The position numbers were made by a program, and so were the translations under genes. DNA of 58,560 nucleotides from positions 1-58,560 of IMG/VR virus record IMGVR_UViG_3300009170_000007. One strand, given 5' to 3'. A model generated the notes under the pieces. It saw only the letters and a program-made list of their open reading frames with translations, made no database searches and was not told the DNA's origin. Shown in pieces: positions 34,276-43,243 of the stretch. Each line of letters begins with the position of its first letter. The first letter of the stretch is position 1. The DNA is from a virus.

Positions 34276-34824
34276 TTAGAAATGAGGAGTTGATACCCGT
34301 CTAGACGTGAAGCCTTCGACTTCACCTAGGGGGCGACCATTACTGTCTTCTCCGGAGACCGCTTTCTGAGCATTGGCACGAAGCATCTCTTCCTCTTCCA
34401 TCGGCAACTCATGGTGCAGATAAAGCATGATATCCTGATAAAGGTCCTCAGGAATCTTGGAAAGGATCATCTCGTTGACAGCAATGCAGTCAGCATACTC
34501 ACCCGAATCAACCCGATACTGCGTCCATCCGGGGATCTCACTGGCTTTGACCAGTTGATAACCTTTCTGAACACGTTTGTAAATTGGGTCGGTGGAGTTG
34601 GTCGTAGACAGCCAGCAAAAATGCCATCCGGCTTGTTTCGGAGGGGTTGGTAGAACTTCTTGTGTCCACTCGGTACGAAGCATAGCGCGACGTTCCGCAG
34701 CAGTCATAGAGGTTCCGTCCTTTTGAGTACGTTCGTCATCAGACGATGCGCGATCACCACGGACAGCTTCGGCAGCAGACTTCTTCAGTCTTTCATCGCC
34801 ATTCAGCAGGTTCTTGTCGGTCAT
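34276..34824 (-). CDS. Hypothetical head-module protein
   Basis: A 182-residue charged protein between scaffold and capsid genes. The N-terminal 60 residues are Lys/Glu/Asp-rich; the middle (AGWHFCWLSTTNSTDPIYKRV) and SEIPGWTQYRV are conserved-looking. It may be an assembly factor or minor head protein. Function unknown. Confidence 0.6.
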   Translation of the reverse strand: MTDKNLLNGDERLKKSAAEAVRGDRASSDDERTQKDGTSMTAAERRAMLRTEWTQEVLPTPPKQAGWHFCWLSTTNSTDPIYKRVQKGYQLVKASEIPGWTQYRVDSGEYADCIAVNEMILSKIPEDLYQDIMLYLHHELPMEEEEMLRANAQKAVSGEDSNGRPLGEVEGFTSRRVSTPHF

Positions 34825-34836
34825 TTCAATCGCTCC

Positions 34837-35769
34837 TTAAGCCTTGTTTTCTTTGTCATAGTCCCTGAACCGCTTTACGGCTTCAGCGCGTTGCTTGGGA
34901 TCATCCCAGATACCTGCGTCCTTAAGAGCATTCACCCTTTCAGCAGATAGCTTGTAAGACCCAGCAGAACTCACACTAACCCCTTCACGTCCAGAACCAG
35001 TAACAACAGACCGAGGCCTATCACTACTAATTTTACCACGATTTGCGCGGTGTGGCAGGTATTTCTTGACTCTTGTTTCGAGTTCTTGCCAATATTCTTT
35101 CGTGGTAGGATCCCAACCTTCCTCAGCCAGTTGTTGATCAACCGTTAGCGTAATGCGTGAGTCAGGGTCTTTCGCCGAAGGGTCATACCACTTGTTGCGG
35201 GTCATCCACTCCTGAGCATGGTTGACAAGACGGGGGTCCAGCGGTTGAGTAGCCTGACCCTTCTGCTTGTAAGCTTGCTCATAAGAAGTGAGCTGATCAA
35301 ACTTGCGCTGTGATTGGATCAGCTTTTCGGTGGCTTCTGCAACAGCCGTACCATTACCCGCCTCGGTGGCGATACGGATCTGATCCTTGTAGTAGGCATA
35401 GGCTTGAGCAGTCTGCTTCTTCGCCTGTTCAATCTGGGCTACTTCGGAACCTGTATTGCGTCTTTCCACCGCATCCAGACGTCCACGCATCTCGTTGATG
35501 ATCGAGTCTCTGGCAGCGAGTTCCCGACGAAGTGTGTCTTCCCGTTCTCGCTGATTGATTTTGCGGTTGCGTCTCTCTTCCCTTCGACGAGCTCGGATTT
35601 CTTCCCGCTCTTCGTCATCGGAGGCTTCCGACAGTTCTTCGTCGTGTCCACCGCTTTCTTCATCCCCACCTCCAGTGTCTTCATCGTGATCGGATTCTTC
35701 GGGTACTTCAGGGGCGATAACTTCTTCACCCGTTTCGGTGTTTAGTTCAACTTCTTGTTCGACAGCCAT
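34837..35769 (-). CDS. Putative scaffolding protein
   Basis: A 310-residue very acidic protein (first 55 residues mostly Glu/Asp). Then come a basic Arg-rich coiled coil (RREERRNRKINQRERE, AARDSIINEMRGRLDAVERR) and a charged end (KRFRDYDKENKA). High charge, coiled coil and place just before the coat gene are the usual features of phage scaffolds. AGGAG precedes the start. Confidence 0.75.
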   Translation of the reverse strand: MAVEQEVELNTETGEEVIAPEVPEESDHDEDTGGGDEESGGHDEELSEASDDEEREEIRARRREERRNRKINQREREDTLRRELAARDSIINEMRGRLDAVERRNTGSEVAQIEQAKKQTAQAYAYYKDQIRIATEAGNGTAVAEATEKLIQSQRKFDQLTSYEQAYKQKGQATQPLDPRLVNHAQEWMTRNKWYDPSAKDPDSRITLTVDQQLAEEGWDPTTKEYWQELETRVKKYLPHRANRGKISSDRPRSVVTGSGREGVSVSSAGSYKLSAERVNALKDAGIWDDPKQRAEAVKRFRDYDKENKA

Positions 35770-35780
35770 TTCAATTCTCC

Positions 35781-36188
35781 TTACAGAATTTCGTCGATTT
35801 CTTCAAACGCTTCGGGTGACACCTTAGCGATTAGTTCATGATCAGAGAACACGCAGAAAATTGCCGTGTCATCCGTCCCGGGGATCTTACGCTCGAACCG
35901 GTCACCCCCCCATTTAGGAATCCGGACATAGTCTCCTGGACGAGCCCATACACCCTCACGCCAGAGTTCACCTGTGTCTCGGTTACGGAAGGCAATAGGC
36001 CCAAGCATGATCAAACGACCGAGTTGCGTATTGGCCTTATTGAAAGTCTTGGTATCCTCAACCAGAACGATACCCCCCAAGGTTTTGGTGCGAACCGTGC
36101 GGAGTTGAACAACCACTCGTGCGCCAAGCGGGGACATGCCGGGATGGATCTCCGGAAATGCCGTTTGTAGATCAGAAGCTGAGATCAT
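35781..36188 (-). CDS. GroES-like co-chaperonin
   Basis: A 135-residue protein with the Cpn10 pattern: PLGARVVVQLRTVRTKTLGGIVLVEDTK near residue 20, then GRLIMLGP, a RPGDYVRIPKWGGDRFER block and a C-terminal FSDHELIAKV. Usual GroES is about 97 residues, so there are extra N- and C-terminal parts. T4 gp31 and RB49 CocO are known phage co-chaperonins that replace GroES to fold coat protein. Its place in the head module supports such a role. A structured RNA (36218-36273) precedes it. Confidence 0.75.
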   Translation of the reverse strand: MISASDLQTAFPEIHPGMSPLGARVVVQLRTVRTKTLGGIVLVEDTKTFNKANTQLGRLIMLGPIAFRNRDTGELWREGVWARPGDYVRIPKWGGDRFERKIPGTDDTAIFCVFSDHELIAKVSPEAFEEIDEIL

Positions 36189-36217
36189 AGCGATTCTCCT
36201 TAAAGTCTGGTGTCTGG

Positions 36218-36273
36218 TCCTCCCCCGTGAAGCCCCAGACGAGCTTCATCACCGCGCAGTGATTGGGGGAGGA
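36218..36273 (-). ncRNA. Possible three-way-junction RNA in the leader of the GroES-like gene
   Basis: On the - strand a perfect nine-pair outer stem (TCCTCCCCC, 36265-36273, with GGGGGAGGA, 36218-36226) encloses two hairpins. The first is ATCAC/GTGAT with a six-base loop; the second is GAAGC/GCTTC with a nine-base loop. Only one unpaired base lies on one side of the junction and two on the other. The RNA starts just after the stop of the gene at 36275 and ends about 17 bases before the AAGGAG of the GroES-like gene. It may regulate translation or be an mRNA processing signal. It matches no ribozyme or riboswitch that I could recognise. Confidence 0.5.
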
Positions 36274-36274
36274 T

Positions 36275-36466
36275 TTAACCTTCATCTATTGCTCGTGCCG
36301 CGTCGTCAATAGCATCGTGTGCCATCTTCAGACCTTGCAACCGACCTTGGAGCAATCCGATCTGGTACAGGTCACTGAACACCGTTTGCTCCAAAGCGTC
36401 ACGCAGCTGTTCACGTTTCTCATGGATCTGGACAACTACTGCGACAACTAATGGATCAGTATTCAT
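36275..36466 (-). CDS. Small helical hypothetical protein
   Basis: A 63-residue protein, almost wholly helical (QIHEKREQLRDALEQTVF, LLQGRLQGLKMAHDAIDDAAR). Similar small helical proteins occur in head modules. It overlaps the upstream gene by four bases. Function unknown. Confidence 0.6.
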   Translation of the reverse strand: MNTDPLVVAVVVQIHEKREQLRDALEQTVFSDLYQIGLLQGRLQGLKMAHDAIDDAARAIDEG

Positions 36467-36639
36467 TTGCGACTGGGCTTGACTACTTTGGACTCTTCTT
36501 CAGCCAGGGTAACCTTGACTTTGGAAACCCCCGAGGATGATCCAAAACGAGTGTTGATAAACTGCTCGACCGTAGAGCAATCTGATGCTTCTTCCACCCG
36601 ACTAGTGCCGTCAGAGTAGGTGACATTGAACTTGGCCAT
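36463..36639 (-). CDS. Small hypothetical protein
   Basis: A 58-residue protein from ATG 36639, which overlaps the TAA of the upstream gene (TAATG). GGTGAAG upstream serves as ribosome site. The sequence (KFNVTYSDGTSRVEEASDC) suggests a small alpha/beta domain with a basic end. Function unknown. Confidence 0.58.
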   Translation of the reverse strand: MAKFNVTYSDGTSRVEEASDCSTVEQFINTRFGSSSGVSKVKVTLAEEESKVVKPSRK

Positions 36640-36809
36640 TACTTCTTCACCTTTCCACCGCACTTCATCTCTTTACGCTCTTCTTGCTTGATCAACTTCT
36701 TGATCAGAGCGGTATCTTGTTTGACATCATCATGCTTGACGATGCCGCCTTTGGCGTACTGCTTGACTTGTTGGCTTTGGCCACCAAGATTTTGTGCCAG
36801 TCTGCTCAT
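36639..36809 (-). CDS. Small protein with YAKGGIVK and CGGKVKK motifs
   Basis: A 56-residue basic protein with GAGGAG before the ATG. It carries QYAKGGIVKHDD in the middle and MKCGGKVKK at the end. Both resemble the GG-hydrophobic motif at the C-termini of the proteins encoded at 43244-48533 and the one inside the protein at 18496. It is probably a minor virion or assembly protein; the motif's meaning is unknown. Confidence 0.6.
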   Translation of the reverse strand: MSRLAQNLGGQSQQVKQYAKGGIVKHDDVKQDTALIKKLIKQEERKEMKCGGKVKK

Positions 36810-36820
36810 TTGCTTCTCCT

Positions 36821-39800
36821 CTAGTAATGCAACAAAAGAAACTCAATATCATCTTCTTCATCGAGTTCGGATTGTGCTTCATCCCGAATACGTTGATATT
36901 GTACCCCATCGTTCGAGATTTGTAAATAAGTCTCGTTGATCTTAGCGTAAATCTTTTCCCACGGATCATCAGGGGAGACTATATGTGGAGTGTAGGTTCG
37001 TGCGGAACGTACAGGAACTGCCGTAACGGGCTTCTGAGGCTTTACCTTACGAGTCTTGGGTGTTGTTATAACCGGTGGAGGTTCACTTACTACTTTGCGT
37101 TTTGCGTCTTCCTCTAGAGCTTTTGCCTGGAGCTCTTCAACGAACTCACGCGGTAATTTAGTCTGTACTGGCTTCCAAACATTGCTGCGAGCCAGACGAC
37201 TAACCCCGGATTGTCCTTGACTAGCCGCGTCACCGCTATTGATGATTATAGCGGAACCACCAGTCAGGTTGTACTCACCGCCAGCAGTTTGAAGATACTT
37301 ACTCTTCAGGAGAGTGGAATTTGCTCCGATCAAGTCATAACTACCACCCAGAGCAATGAGGGTGTAATTTACTACCTTAGTGATTATCGCTTGACTACCG
37401 GTAACGGAGTATGCACCGCCAGAACTTTGAATGTACTTGCTTCTCAGCAAGGTGGCACTAGCGCCGGTCAAGGTGTAGCTGCCACCAGAAGCTTGAATCC
37501 GCTTAGACCGCAGGAGGGTAGCTGAACTACCTGTCAGGGAGTATGAACCCCCCAGAGCCGTGAGCGTATAGTTCGCTGCTAACGAGGTCCAGGTTAGAAC
37601 TGCGCTCGAGCCTGTCAGGGTGTAGCTGCCGCCCTGAGCGACTACTAACTTAGAACGGAGAAGCGTGGCTGATGCACCAGTTAAGGAATAAGCCCCACCT
37701 TGAGCAGTGAGTACTCTTCCCTTGACTAGGTTCGCGCTAGCACCAGTTAGTGTGTATGAACCACCCGTAGAGACAATACGCTTAGAACGTAAGAGGTTAG
37801 CTGTCCCACCGGTGAGATTGTACGCGCCTCCGGTTGAGACGATACGCTTGCTCTTCAGTAGGTTCGCACTTGCCCCGGTCAGGGCATAAGAACCACCAGT
37901 TGATACAATACGCTTGGAGCGGAGCAGATTCGCAGAGCCACCTGTTAAGCTGTAGGTTCCACCAGTTGCTGTCATGTTTCTATTTCTAGATACAACAGCA
38001 CTTGATCCGGTTACTGAGTACGATCCACCTAGTAGAGTGAACGTATAGTTGACAGAACCTGCGGTCCATGTAAGTACAGCACTGGAACCAGTAAGAGTGT
38101 ACGCTCCTCCTGATGCGGCTACGTACTTGCTTCTCAGCAGGTTTGCTGTTCCACCTGACAGAGAATAAGAGCCACCAGAAGCAGTGAGTTTTCTGTTCCT
38201 AGATAAGTTAGCAGAGCCACCAGTAAGCGTGTATGCTCCACCGGTTGCGGTTAGTTTCCTATTTCTAGATACTACAGCACTGGCACCTGTTAGACTATAT
38301 GAGCCCCCGCTAGACGTTAGTTTTCTATTTCTAGATACTACCGCTGAGGAACCAGTCAGGGCATAGCTACCACCATTAGCAGTTAGTGTATAAGTAGATG
38401 CCGGGGCTGCTACCTTGAATGCTATGACGTGTGTGGTTCTTGGGAAGCTGTTTGTACCATCGGTGAATGTCGCCGTTTGCGCGCCGGTTGCCGAGACATT
38501 CTTGTACTCTGAGGTCAGCATTTGCCGGCTGCCGATCAGGGCGTACCCTGTTCCGGCATTCAGCGTCGTGCTTTCTGCTCCTGACGATCCTGTGTTCTGA
38601 GTCAGACCGATGACAAAATCATTGGCGTTTGTTGTGGCAGCGGTAGCTGATGAAGAAATTCCATCAGTAGCATTACCAGGTGCTGCCTGATACTGATTTG
38701 CCGCTCTATCCTCTGCTGAGGTTGTGGCGAGTCCTGCGACCTCCACCAAGAGCAATCGGCGAAAAGGAACAGCCGTACTGAACGTGGCGGTTACTGTGTG
38801 GCTTCCCGATCCAGCATTAAGCAAGTAGAAGGCATTTGAATTCTGCGAATTACCTGTGTCACGGCATCTACCGTCCGCCGACTGCGTATAGGATGTACCG
38901 TCGCTAACCGTAACTGTTACTGTAGAACCACCGCCGTCGCCAACAAAGGCGATGATCGCGCTGCCTGCGGCTACACCCGTGATCGTTGTGGCTATGGTTG
39001 TGGTACTTGTTGCGTTGTCTCCACTACCCTCATAGACGCTTTGGAGGACTGTGCCACCTGCTGCTGCCTTTGTCAGAATGGCACTAGAACCAGTCAGTGA
39101 GTATGAACCGCCTGATGCTACTAGTTTTTTACTTCTCAGTAAAGATGCAGTACCACCAGTTACAGAATAAGAACCGCCCTGTGCAGTTAGTGAGTAGTTA
39201 TTAACCGCAGGTCGTAGAGCAATCGTATAGGCCGCCCAAGAATCCACCGCATTAGTTGTGCCGCCAGTGTATTGTGCCGGATCGACCGCACCGCTTGTCC
39301 AGCCTGACCAGTAGCCGGAACCAACCATAGCATCGTTGGTATCTGCGGTGAAGCCCGTCAGGAAGTTGGTCGTGAAGTTGGCCGGCGCAGTGTAGGCCGC
39401 ACCGGTGGCCGCTGCGCCACCACCACAGATGACCACCCAAGCGCCGGCTGTCGTCGGGGTGATCGAGCCGGGATTGGGCCTGCCTGTTGCCGTGCCAGTA
39501 GCAGAGACCGCAGCCACATCGAGCGGGTTGGTTGGATCAACCCCACGAAACACCTGAATCGTGTAACGCTGGGCGTCCGCCACATTGCCCGTCGAGGGCA
39601 GCGTGAAGGTGGTATTCGGCGTGGCCGGCATGAACTTCCGCGACACGTTGAGACTTGTGTCGTAGGTCGTCGTGTTCGGGTTGAGTTGCCCGAGCGCCGT
39701 CCAAGTGGCGGGGGCGGTGATCGCCTGTGCGGGATTGCGGCCCTGTGAGCCGACAATCGCCGTGATGATGACGAGATCGCCCGCCGCTGGGACAGAGGCT

Positions 39801-39889
39801 AAGCCGCCCGTCAGGGCATAGGTAACGGTCGTGGTGGAATTTGCCCCAGCACGACCAGCGACCTGCCCACCGACGTATTGAATAGCCAT
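36821..39889 (-). CDS. Large repetitive fibre/adhesin-like protein
   Basis: A 1022-residue protein. The N-terminal 230 residues are a beta domain (TAVVDPTN-type strands, Trp-rich). Residues about 265-490 form a second beta domain. Around and after it are 19 copies of a repeat starting GGSY(S/T)LTG, usually 22 residues long with a Lys/Arg cluster (LLRSKR, VSRNRK). The last 140 residues are charged (EELQAKALEEDAKRKV, SELDEEDDIEFLL). The Gly/Ser/Thr repeat suggests an extended beta shaft, as in fibres or adhesins. It lies between portal and head genes, an unusual place for a tail fibre, so it may decorate the head. Confidence 0.7.
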   Translation of the reverse strand: MAIQYVGGQVAGRAGANSTTTVTYALTGGLASVPAAGDLVIITAIVGSQGRNPAQAITAPATWTALGQLNPNTTTYDTSLNVSRKFMPATPNTTFTLPSTGNVADAQRYTIQVFRGVDPTNPLDVAAVSATGTATGRPNPGSITPTTAGAWVVICGGGAAATGAAYTAPANFTTNFLTGFTADTNDAMVGSGYWSGWTSGAVDPAQYTGGTTNAVDSWAAYTIALRPAVNNYSLTAQGGSYSVTGGTASLLRSKKLVASGGSYSLTGSSAILTKAAAGGTVLQSVYEGSGDNATSTTTIATTITGVAAGSAIIAFVGDGGGSTVTVTVSDGTSYTQSADGRCRDTGNSQNSNAFYLLNAGSGSHTVTATFSTAVPFRRLLLVEVAGLATTSAEDRAANQYQAAPGNATDGISSSATAATTNANDFVIGLTQNTGSSGAESTTLNAGTGYALIGSRQMLTSEYKNVSATGAQTATFTDGTNSFPRTTHVIAFKVAAPASTYTLTANGGSYALTGSSAVVSRNRKLTSSGGSYSLTGASAVVSRNRKLTATGGAYTLTGGSANLSRNRKLTASGGSYSLSGGTANLLRSKYVAASGGAYTLTGSSAVLTWTAGSVNYTFTLLGGSYSVTGSSAVVSRNRNMTATGGTYSLTGGSANLLRSKRIVSTGGSYALTGASANLLKSKRIVSTGGAYNLTGGTANLLRSKRIVSTGGSYTLTGASANLVKGRVLTAQGGAYSLTGASATLLRSKLVVAQGGSYTLTGSSAVLTWTSLAANYTLTALGGSYSLTGSSATLLRSKRIQASGGSYTLTGASATLLRSKYIQSSGGAYSVTGSQAIITKVVNYTLIALGGSYDLIGANSTLLKSKYLQTAGGEYNLTGGSAIIINSGDAASQGQSGVSRLARSNVWKPVQTKLPREFVEELQAKALEEDAKRKVVSEPPPVITTPKTRKVKPQKPVTAVPVRSARTYTPHIVSPDDPWEKIYAKINETYLQISNDGVQYQRIRDEAQSELDEEDDIEFLLLHY
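37235..39195 (-). repeat. Tandem 66-bp repeat region coding for GGSYSLTG units
   Basis: Seventeen units lie between about 37235 and 38400 and two more near 39080-39190, each about 66 bases, with variable residues after the GG and in the basic cluster. Longer units carry a Trp insertion (LTWT...NYT). Units such as RSKRIVSTGG are almost identical, which points to recent duplication and possible length variation. Confidence 0.75.
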
Positions 39890-39906
39890 GAACGGCTACC
39901 TACGGA

Positions 39907-40341
39907 TTAGGTGATCTTGAACACACCGACAGTGGCGGTTTGGTCTAGGTCAACCGTAACGGTCTCACCTGCGGCAACCGCTTGACTTGAACCATAGTCC
40001 CAGTAAGCTACGTTAGTACCACCAGCGCCCTGAGTCACGGTCTTGTTGACGAGAATTGCGTATCGGAATGTAAAGCCACCGGCAGATGCTGTCCATACGG
40101 CAGGGTCCGCTAGAACAAGGACAAAGTCTGACCCATTCATACTCGAGGAGGTTGTACTCACGTTGTTACCCCCTGCGGTGTAACCACCAGAAGTAGCAAG
40201 GTCCGTAGTACCAGCAGTGAAGACCTTTGAACCGGGTACTGTATTGGTAAGAGCGATGGCCCATTGGTCAGTACCACAGTTGATACCTTCGGCCAGATCT
40301 TCATTGGCAGCGGTGACTTTTACGTAAGAGGCGGTAGGCAT
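39907..40341 (-). CDS. Small structural protein
   Basis: A 144-residue protein (SYVKVTAANEDLAEGINCGTDQW, TNVAYWDYGSSQAVAAGET). It is Thr/Ser/Gly/Ala-rich and beta-like, typical of a virion fibre or decoration subunit. It lies between the portal and the repeat protein and may be its base. Function unknown. Confidence 0.6.
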   Translation of the reverse strand: MPTASYVKVTAANEDLAEGINCGTDQWAIALTNTVPGSKVFTAGTTDLATSGGYTAGGNNVSTTSSSMNGSDFVLVLADPAVWTASAGGFTFRYAILVNKTVTQGAGGTNVAYWDYGSSQAVAAGETVTVDLDQTATVGVFKIT

Positions 40342-40353
40342 GGTAATTCCTTT

Positions 40354-43179
40354 TTAGTGAGGTTTGATGACTTTGCGAATCCCAACAGCTTTACCCCGTT
40401 CGTCACGAACGAGTTCGGCAGGGGCAGACAGGTGTTCCAATGCGACTTGAAGGGTGGAAGTGATTGGACCTATGGCTTCACTCAGTTTCTTGGTACCAAT
40501 TGAATCTAGCATCTCTGCCATCTTTTGGAACTGCTCAGTGAAGTCGGTTGGTGCTGGCGGAGCCGCTTGTGCTGCTTGGGTCTGGGCCATCGCGTTCATT
40601 TGGTTTTTCATCATCTCAATTTCACGCTTCGTTTCATTGTCGTCGTGGTTCTTGAGAAGTTCGGTCATTTGTTTCTGATCGTTGTCAGCACGATTCTTCA
40701 CCAACTCGATCTGCTGCACCAACTGATCATTCTGCGAACGCAACTGATTCTCGGTAGTTTTCGCTTGCTCTTCGACCAGGAGTTTTTGTTGCTCAAGCTT
40801 TTGCTCAAACTGCGCGTTACGTGTTTCCATCATCTGGTCGAACTGTTGCTGCTGTTGATCCAGTTGGACTTGCGCCGCGTCCGTGGCTTGTTTCGCTTGT
40901 TGTTCCGCTTGACTGTTTGCCAGCGTGGCTTGGTCGAGCTGAACTTTCCGCTGATTCTCCATCTGGGCGATTTGCAACGTCGCCTGAATCTCGGGAGGCA
41001 TCGGGGGTTGAGGAATACGCTTTTGAACCTCAGGCTGTATTTGAGTTACCTGTTGAATCAATGGGCCAAGCTGTGAAGCTAGTTCTTGTTGAACCTGAGT
41101 TATAGCTTGAGCCATAACCTGATCAGGCTGAGGGCTAGGCGGCGGAGGTATTCCCATCATAGTAGCTTGCTGAACCATTTGCTGATGTTGCTGCATTAGC
41201 TGCTGAGCTACTCGCATAGTCATTTGGCTTTCAAGCATTTGCATATGCTGACCCATATGATTTAGTATAACCATTAGGCCTTGAGCCGGAACTAGGGGAT
41301 TGTGCAACTGCAGTGGACTGGAAACAAAAGCCAAGTGACCCATCAGATGACTTAAGTGATCCTGCTGGGGATTTGCCAGGACCTGATTGCCCGCTACGGC
41401 GGCCGCGTTTTCCGAACTGGGGTCAGCAGTAACCGGTTTCGGTGAAGGAGGCAGCAGTTCTTCTGGGTTATCCACCCGCATCTGCTTAAGAGCTCTGCGG
41501 TAAAGAGCTTCCTTGTTCCACTTGACAGATTGGTCCTGAGACATCTGGACCATAGCTTGAATCTGAGCGAATCGCTGAGCTTCACTAAAGATAGAAGGAT
41601 CAGAGACAGGGACAACGTCGATTGATCCCTTAAAGTCATCAGAAGAAATAGCTCGAGGATCCGGGTTCTGAGGATCCGCTGGAGGCATGAAGGTAGCATT
41701 GATCCGATGAAGGATACTTAGGGCTTTCTTCTGACTGTAGTGCAACCGAGCGTGGATGGCCGAGTAGGTAGTGCTTCCTTGCTCGATGAGGGCCATCGTA
41801 GTGCCGACCGGAGTGCGGTCACCCACCTGTGACATCTTCTCTTCAGAAGTAGCGACAACCCCTTTAGCCAACCCATACAAGTCTCCCATCAACTGTGCCA
41901 GGACAGGGGACGGGGGATTGAACGGCATGGGCATGGCAAGCTTGCGAACGTCGTCGATGCCCGCCGGACCTTCGATGTCACAAACCTGAGTGACGTTGAC
42001 CGAGGTATTCTGACCCACCACACGACCACTCTTGAGCTTGAGCATGGTCGCGGCGTTGTTGATGTGGGCGCTGTCTAGCAGTGCGCGAAGCGCTCCGGTG
42101 AGTGCGGCAGACAACCCACCAATCAGGTGAGGCAGTCCGATACCATAAGCCCCCCGCCAGGGGATAAAGACCCATTCAACGAACCAGTCTAGCTTGGTAA
42201 AGAGTGGGTCGCCCTCTTCCCAGTTGCGGTAGATCGCTAGAACTTCTTCGGTATCTTCATCGATGGTGATAATGTAAGGGGCATACTCTCCTTCAGCTAC
42301 GGTATCATCTTCAATGACCTGCCAAGTATAGATCTCCAGAATGGCCCGTAGCCCATCATCGTTATACCCATCATCTTCTCGACCTTCGATCTTATCATTG
42401 GCCATAGCTGTAGCGCTACGGTCAGGGATAGATCCAGTGGAAGAGTCAAAGATATCTGCGTACAAGCCAGATTTGACCCGCTCTTCAAACTCATACTTGT
42501 TAATAAGCTGGCGATGAGTGGCCCGAGGAGCGGTATAAAAGCAGTTCGAAGAGAATGGGAGAAGAATTTCATCGACCGGAACAAACTCCACTCTCGGGCG
42601 TTTGAACCTCTCATCGAACCAAAACTTTTGGAATTGACTACCACCCATGGGTAGTTGAGTAAGCAGCTGTTCCAGTGACGGTCGGTACTCTTCCATTTGA
42701 GTAGTCAACTGCCAATTCATGTACTCGACTTTCCTGTCCGATCGCTCAATTACCTCGGGTGACAGGATGTCGGTGAACTGTTGACGTCTTACTGGGCCAG
42801 TGGCGGGGAAAAGCTCCTTAATGGCTCGGCCTGAGAAATCCACGCAGGCTTCCGCCAAAACCGGGTGAACCACCCGCGAAGCTCCTTCAAACTCGGCACC
42901 GCCTGGAGCATCGTCACCAAGACCGCTACGACGAAGACCTTCTTCATATTGCTTGTCCCTCTTCTTACGAGACTCACCATCTTTCTCCACTTGCTCAGTC
43001 AAAGTGGAGGCTAAATCCTGAAGTACCTGAGAGTCTAAGACGGTGACCAGGTTAACTTGAAAGTTATTGATTTCGTCCAAGACGACTGGTTCGAGTCCGG
43101 GGATCTCAACTGATCCATCGTCATTTTCGACGTAGTCTTCGGGAACTTCACCCAGTGTTAGAGGATCAATGTCAGCCAT
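40354..43179 (-). CDS. Portal protein
   Basis: A 941-residue protein. Residues 1-620 look like a podophage portal: an N-terminal EASRVVHPVLAEACVDFSGRAIKELFP helix pair region, Trp/Tyr strands (QKFWFDERFKRP), an AYGIGLPHLIGGLSAALTGALRALLDSAH stem region and a helical crown. The last 300 residues are a Gln/Met/Pro-rich coiled coil (TDAAQVQLDQQQQQFDQMM), far longer than in P22 (725 total). It would form the DNA channel and hold terminase. It follows the polyvalent-type cassette. Confidence 0.82.
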   Translation of the reverse strand: MADIDPLTLGEVPEDYVENDDGSVEIPGLEPVVLDEINNFQVNLVTVLDSQVLQDLASTLTEQVEKDGESRKKRDKQYEEGLRRSGLGDDAPGGAEFEGASRVVHPVLAEACVDFSGRAIKELFPATGPVRRQQFTDILSPEVIERSDRKVEYMNWQLTTQMEEYRPSLEQLLTQLPMGGSQFQKFWFDERFKRPRVEFVPVDEILLPFSSNCFYTAPRATHRQLINKYEFEERVKSGLYADIFDSSTGSIPDRSATAMANDKIEGREDDGYNDDGLRAILEIYTWQVIEDDTVAEGEYAPYIITIDEDTEEVLAIYRNWEEGDPLFTKLDWFVEWVFIPWRGAYGIGLPHLIGGLSAALTGALRALLDSAHINNAATMLKLKSGRVVGQNTSVNVTQVCDIEGPAGIDDVRKLAMPMPFNPPSPVLAQLMGDLYGLAKGVVATSEEKMSQVGDRTPVGTTMALIEQGSTTYSAIHARLHYSQKKALSILHRINATFMPPADPQNPDPRAISSDDFKGSIDVVPVSDPSIFSEAQRFAQIQAMVQMSQDQSVKWNKEALYRRALKQMRVDNPEELLPPSPKPVTADPSSENAAAVAGNQVLANPQQDHLSHLMGHLAFVSSPLQLHNPLVPAQGLMVILNHMGQHMQMLESQMTMRVAQQLMQQHQQMVQQATMMGIPPPPSPQPDQVMAQAITQVQQELASQLGPLIQQVTQIQPEVQKRIPQPPMPPEIQATLQIAQMENQRKVQLDQATLANSQAEQQAKQATDAAQVQLDQQQQQFDQMMETRNAQFEQKLEQQKLLVEEQAKTTENQLRSQNDQLVQQIELVKNRADNDQKQMTELLKNHDDNETKREIEMMKNQMNAMAQTQAAQAAPPAPTDFTEQFQKMAEMLDSIGTKKLSEAIGPITSTLQVALEHLSAPAELVRDERGKAVGIRKVIKPH

Positions 43180-43201
43180 GGTTTCTTTCCGGAGATAAGG
43201 T

Positions 43202-43207
43202 ATTATA
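43202..43207 (-). promoter_or_regulatory. Possible -10 element before the portal gene
   Basis: TATAAT on the - strand, 23 bases before the portal ATG, in a small palindrome (GTATTATAC). No clear -35 hexamer 17 bases upstream, so it is weak or needs an activator. Confidence 0.4.
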
Positions 43208-43243
43208 CAGCGATTTTCAAGCCGGGAGTGACCTTGAAATTAG

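Noticed and set aside
33718-34293. Rightward frame opposite the head protein at 33688
   Set aside because: Antisense to a structural gene whose frame fits the operon spacing; no promoter or motif.
36218-36273. tRNA-like reading of the structured RNA, because GGACCA follows the outer stem
   Set aside because: Only two inner hairpins, no T-loop sequence and no anticodon arm; the CCA is probably chance.
36218-36273. Hammerhead ribozyme, because TGATGA lies near a three-way junction
   Set aside because: The GAAA part of the conserved core and the cleavage-site context are missing.
37235-39195. CRISPR-like array, because of regular repeats
   Set aside because: The repeats are in frame within one coding gene and encode a protein repeat.
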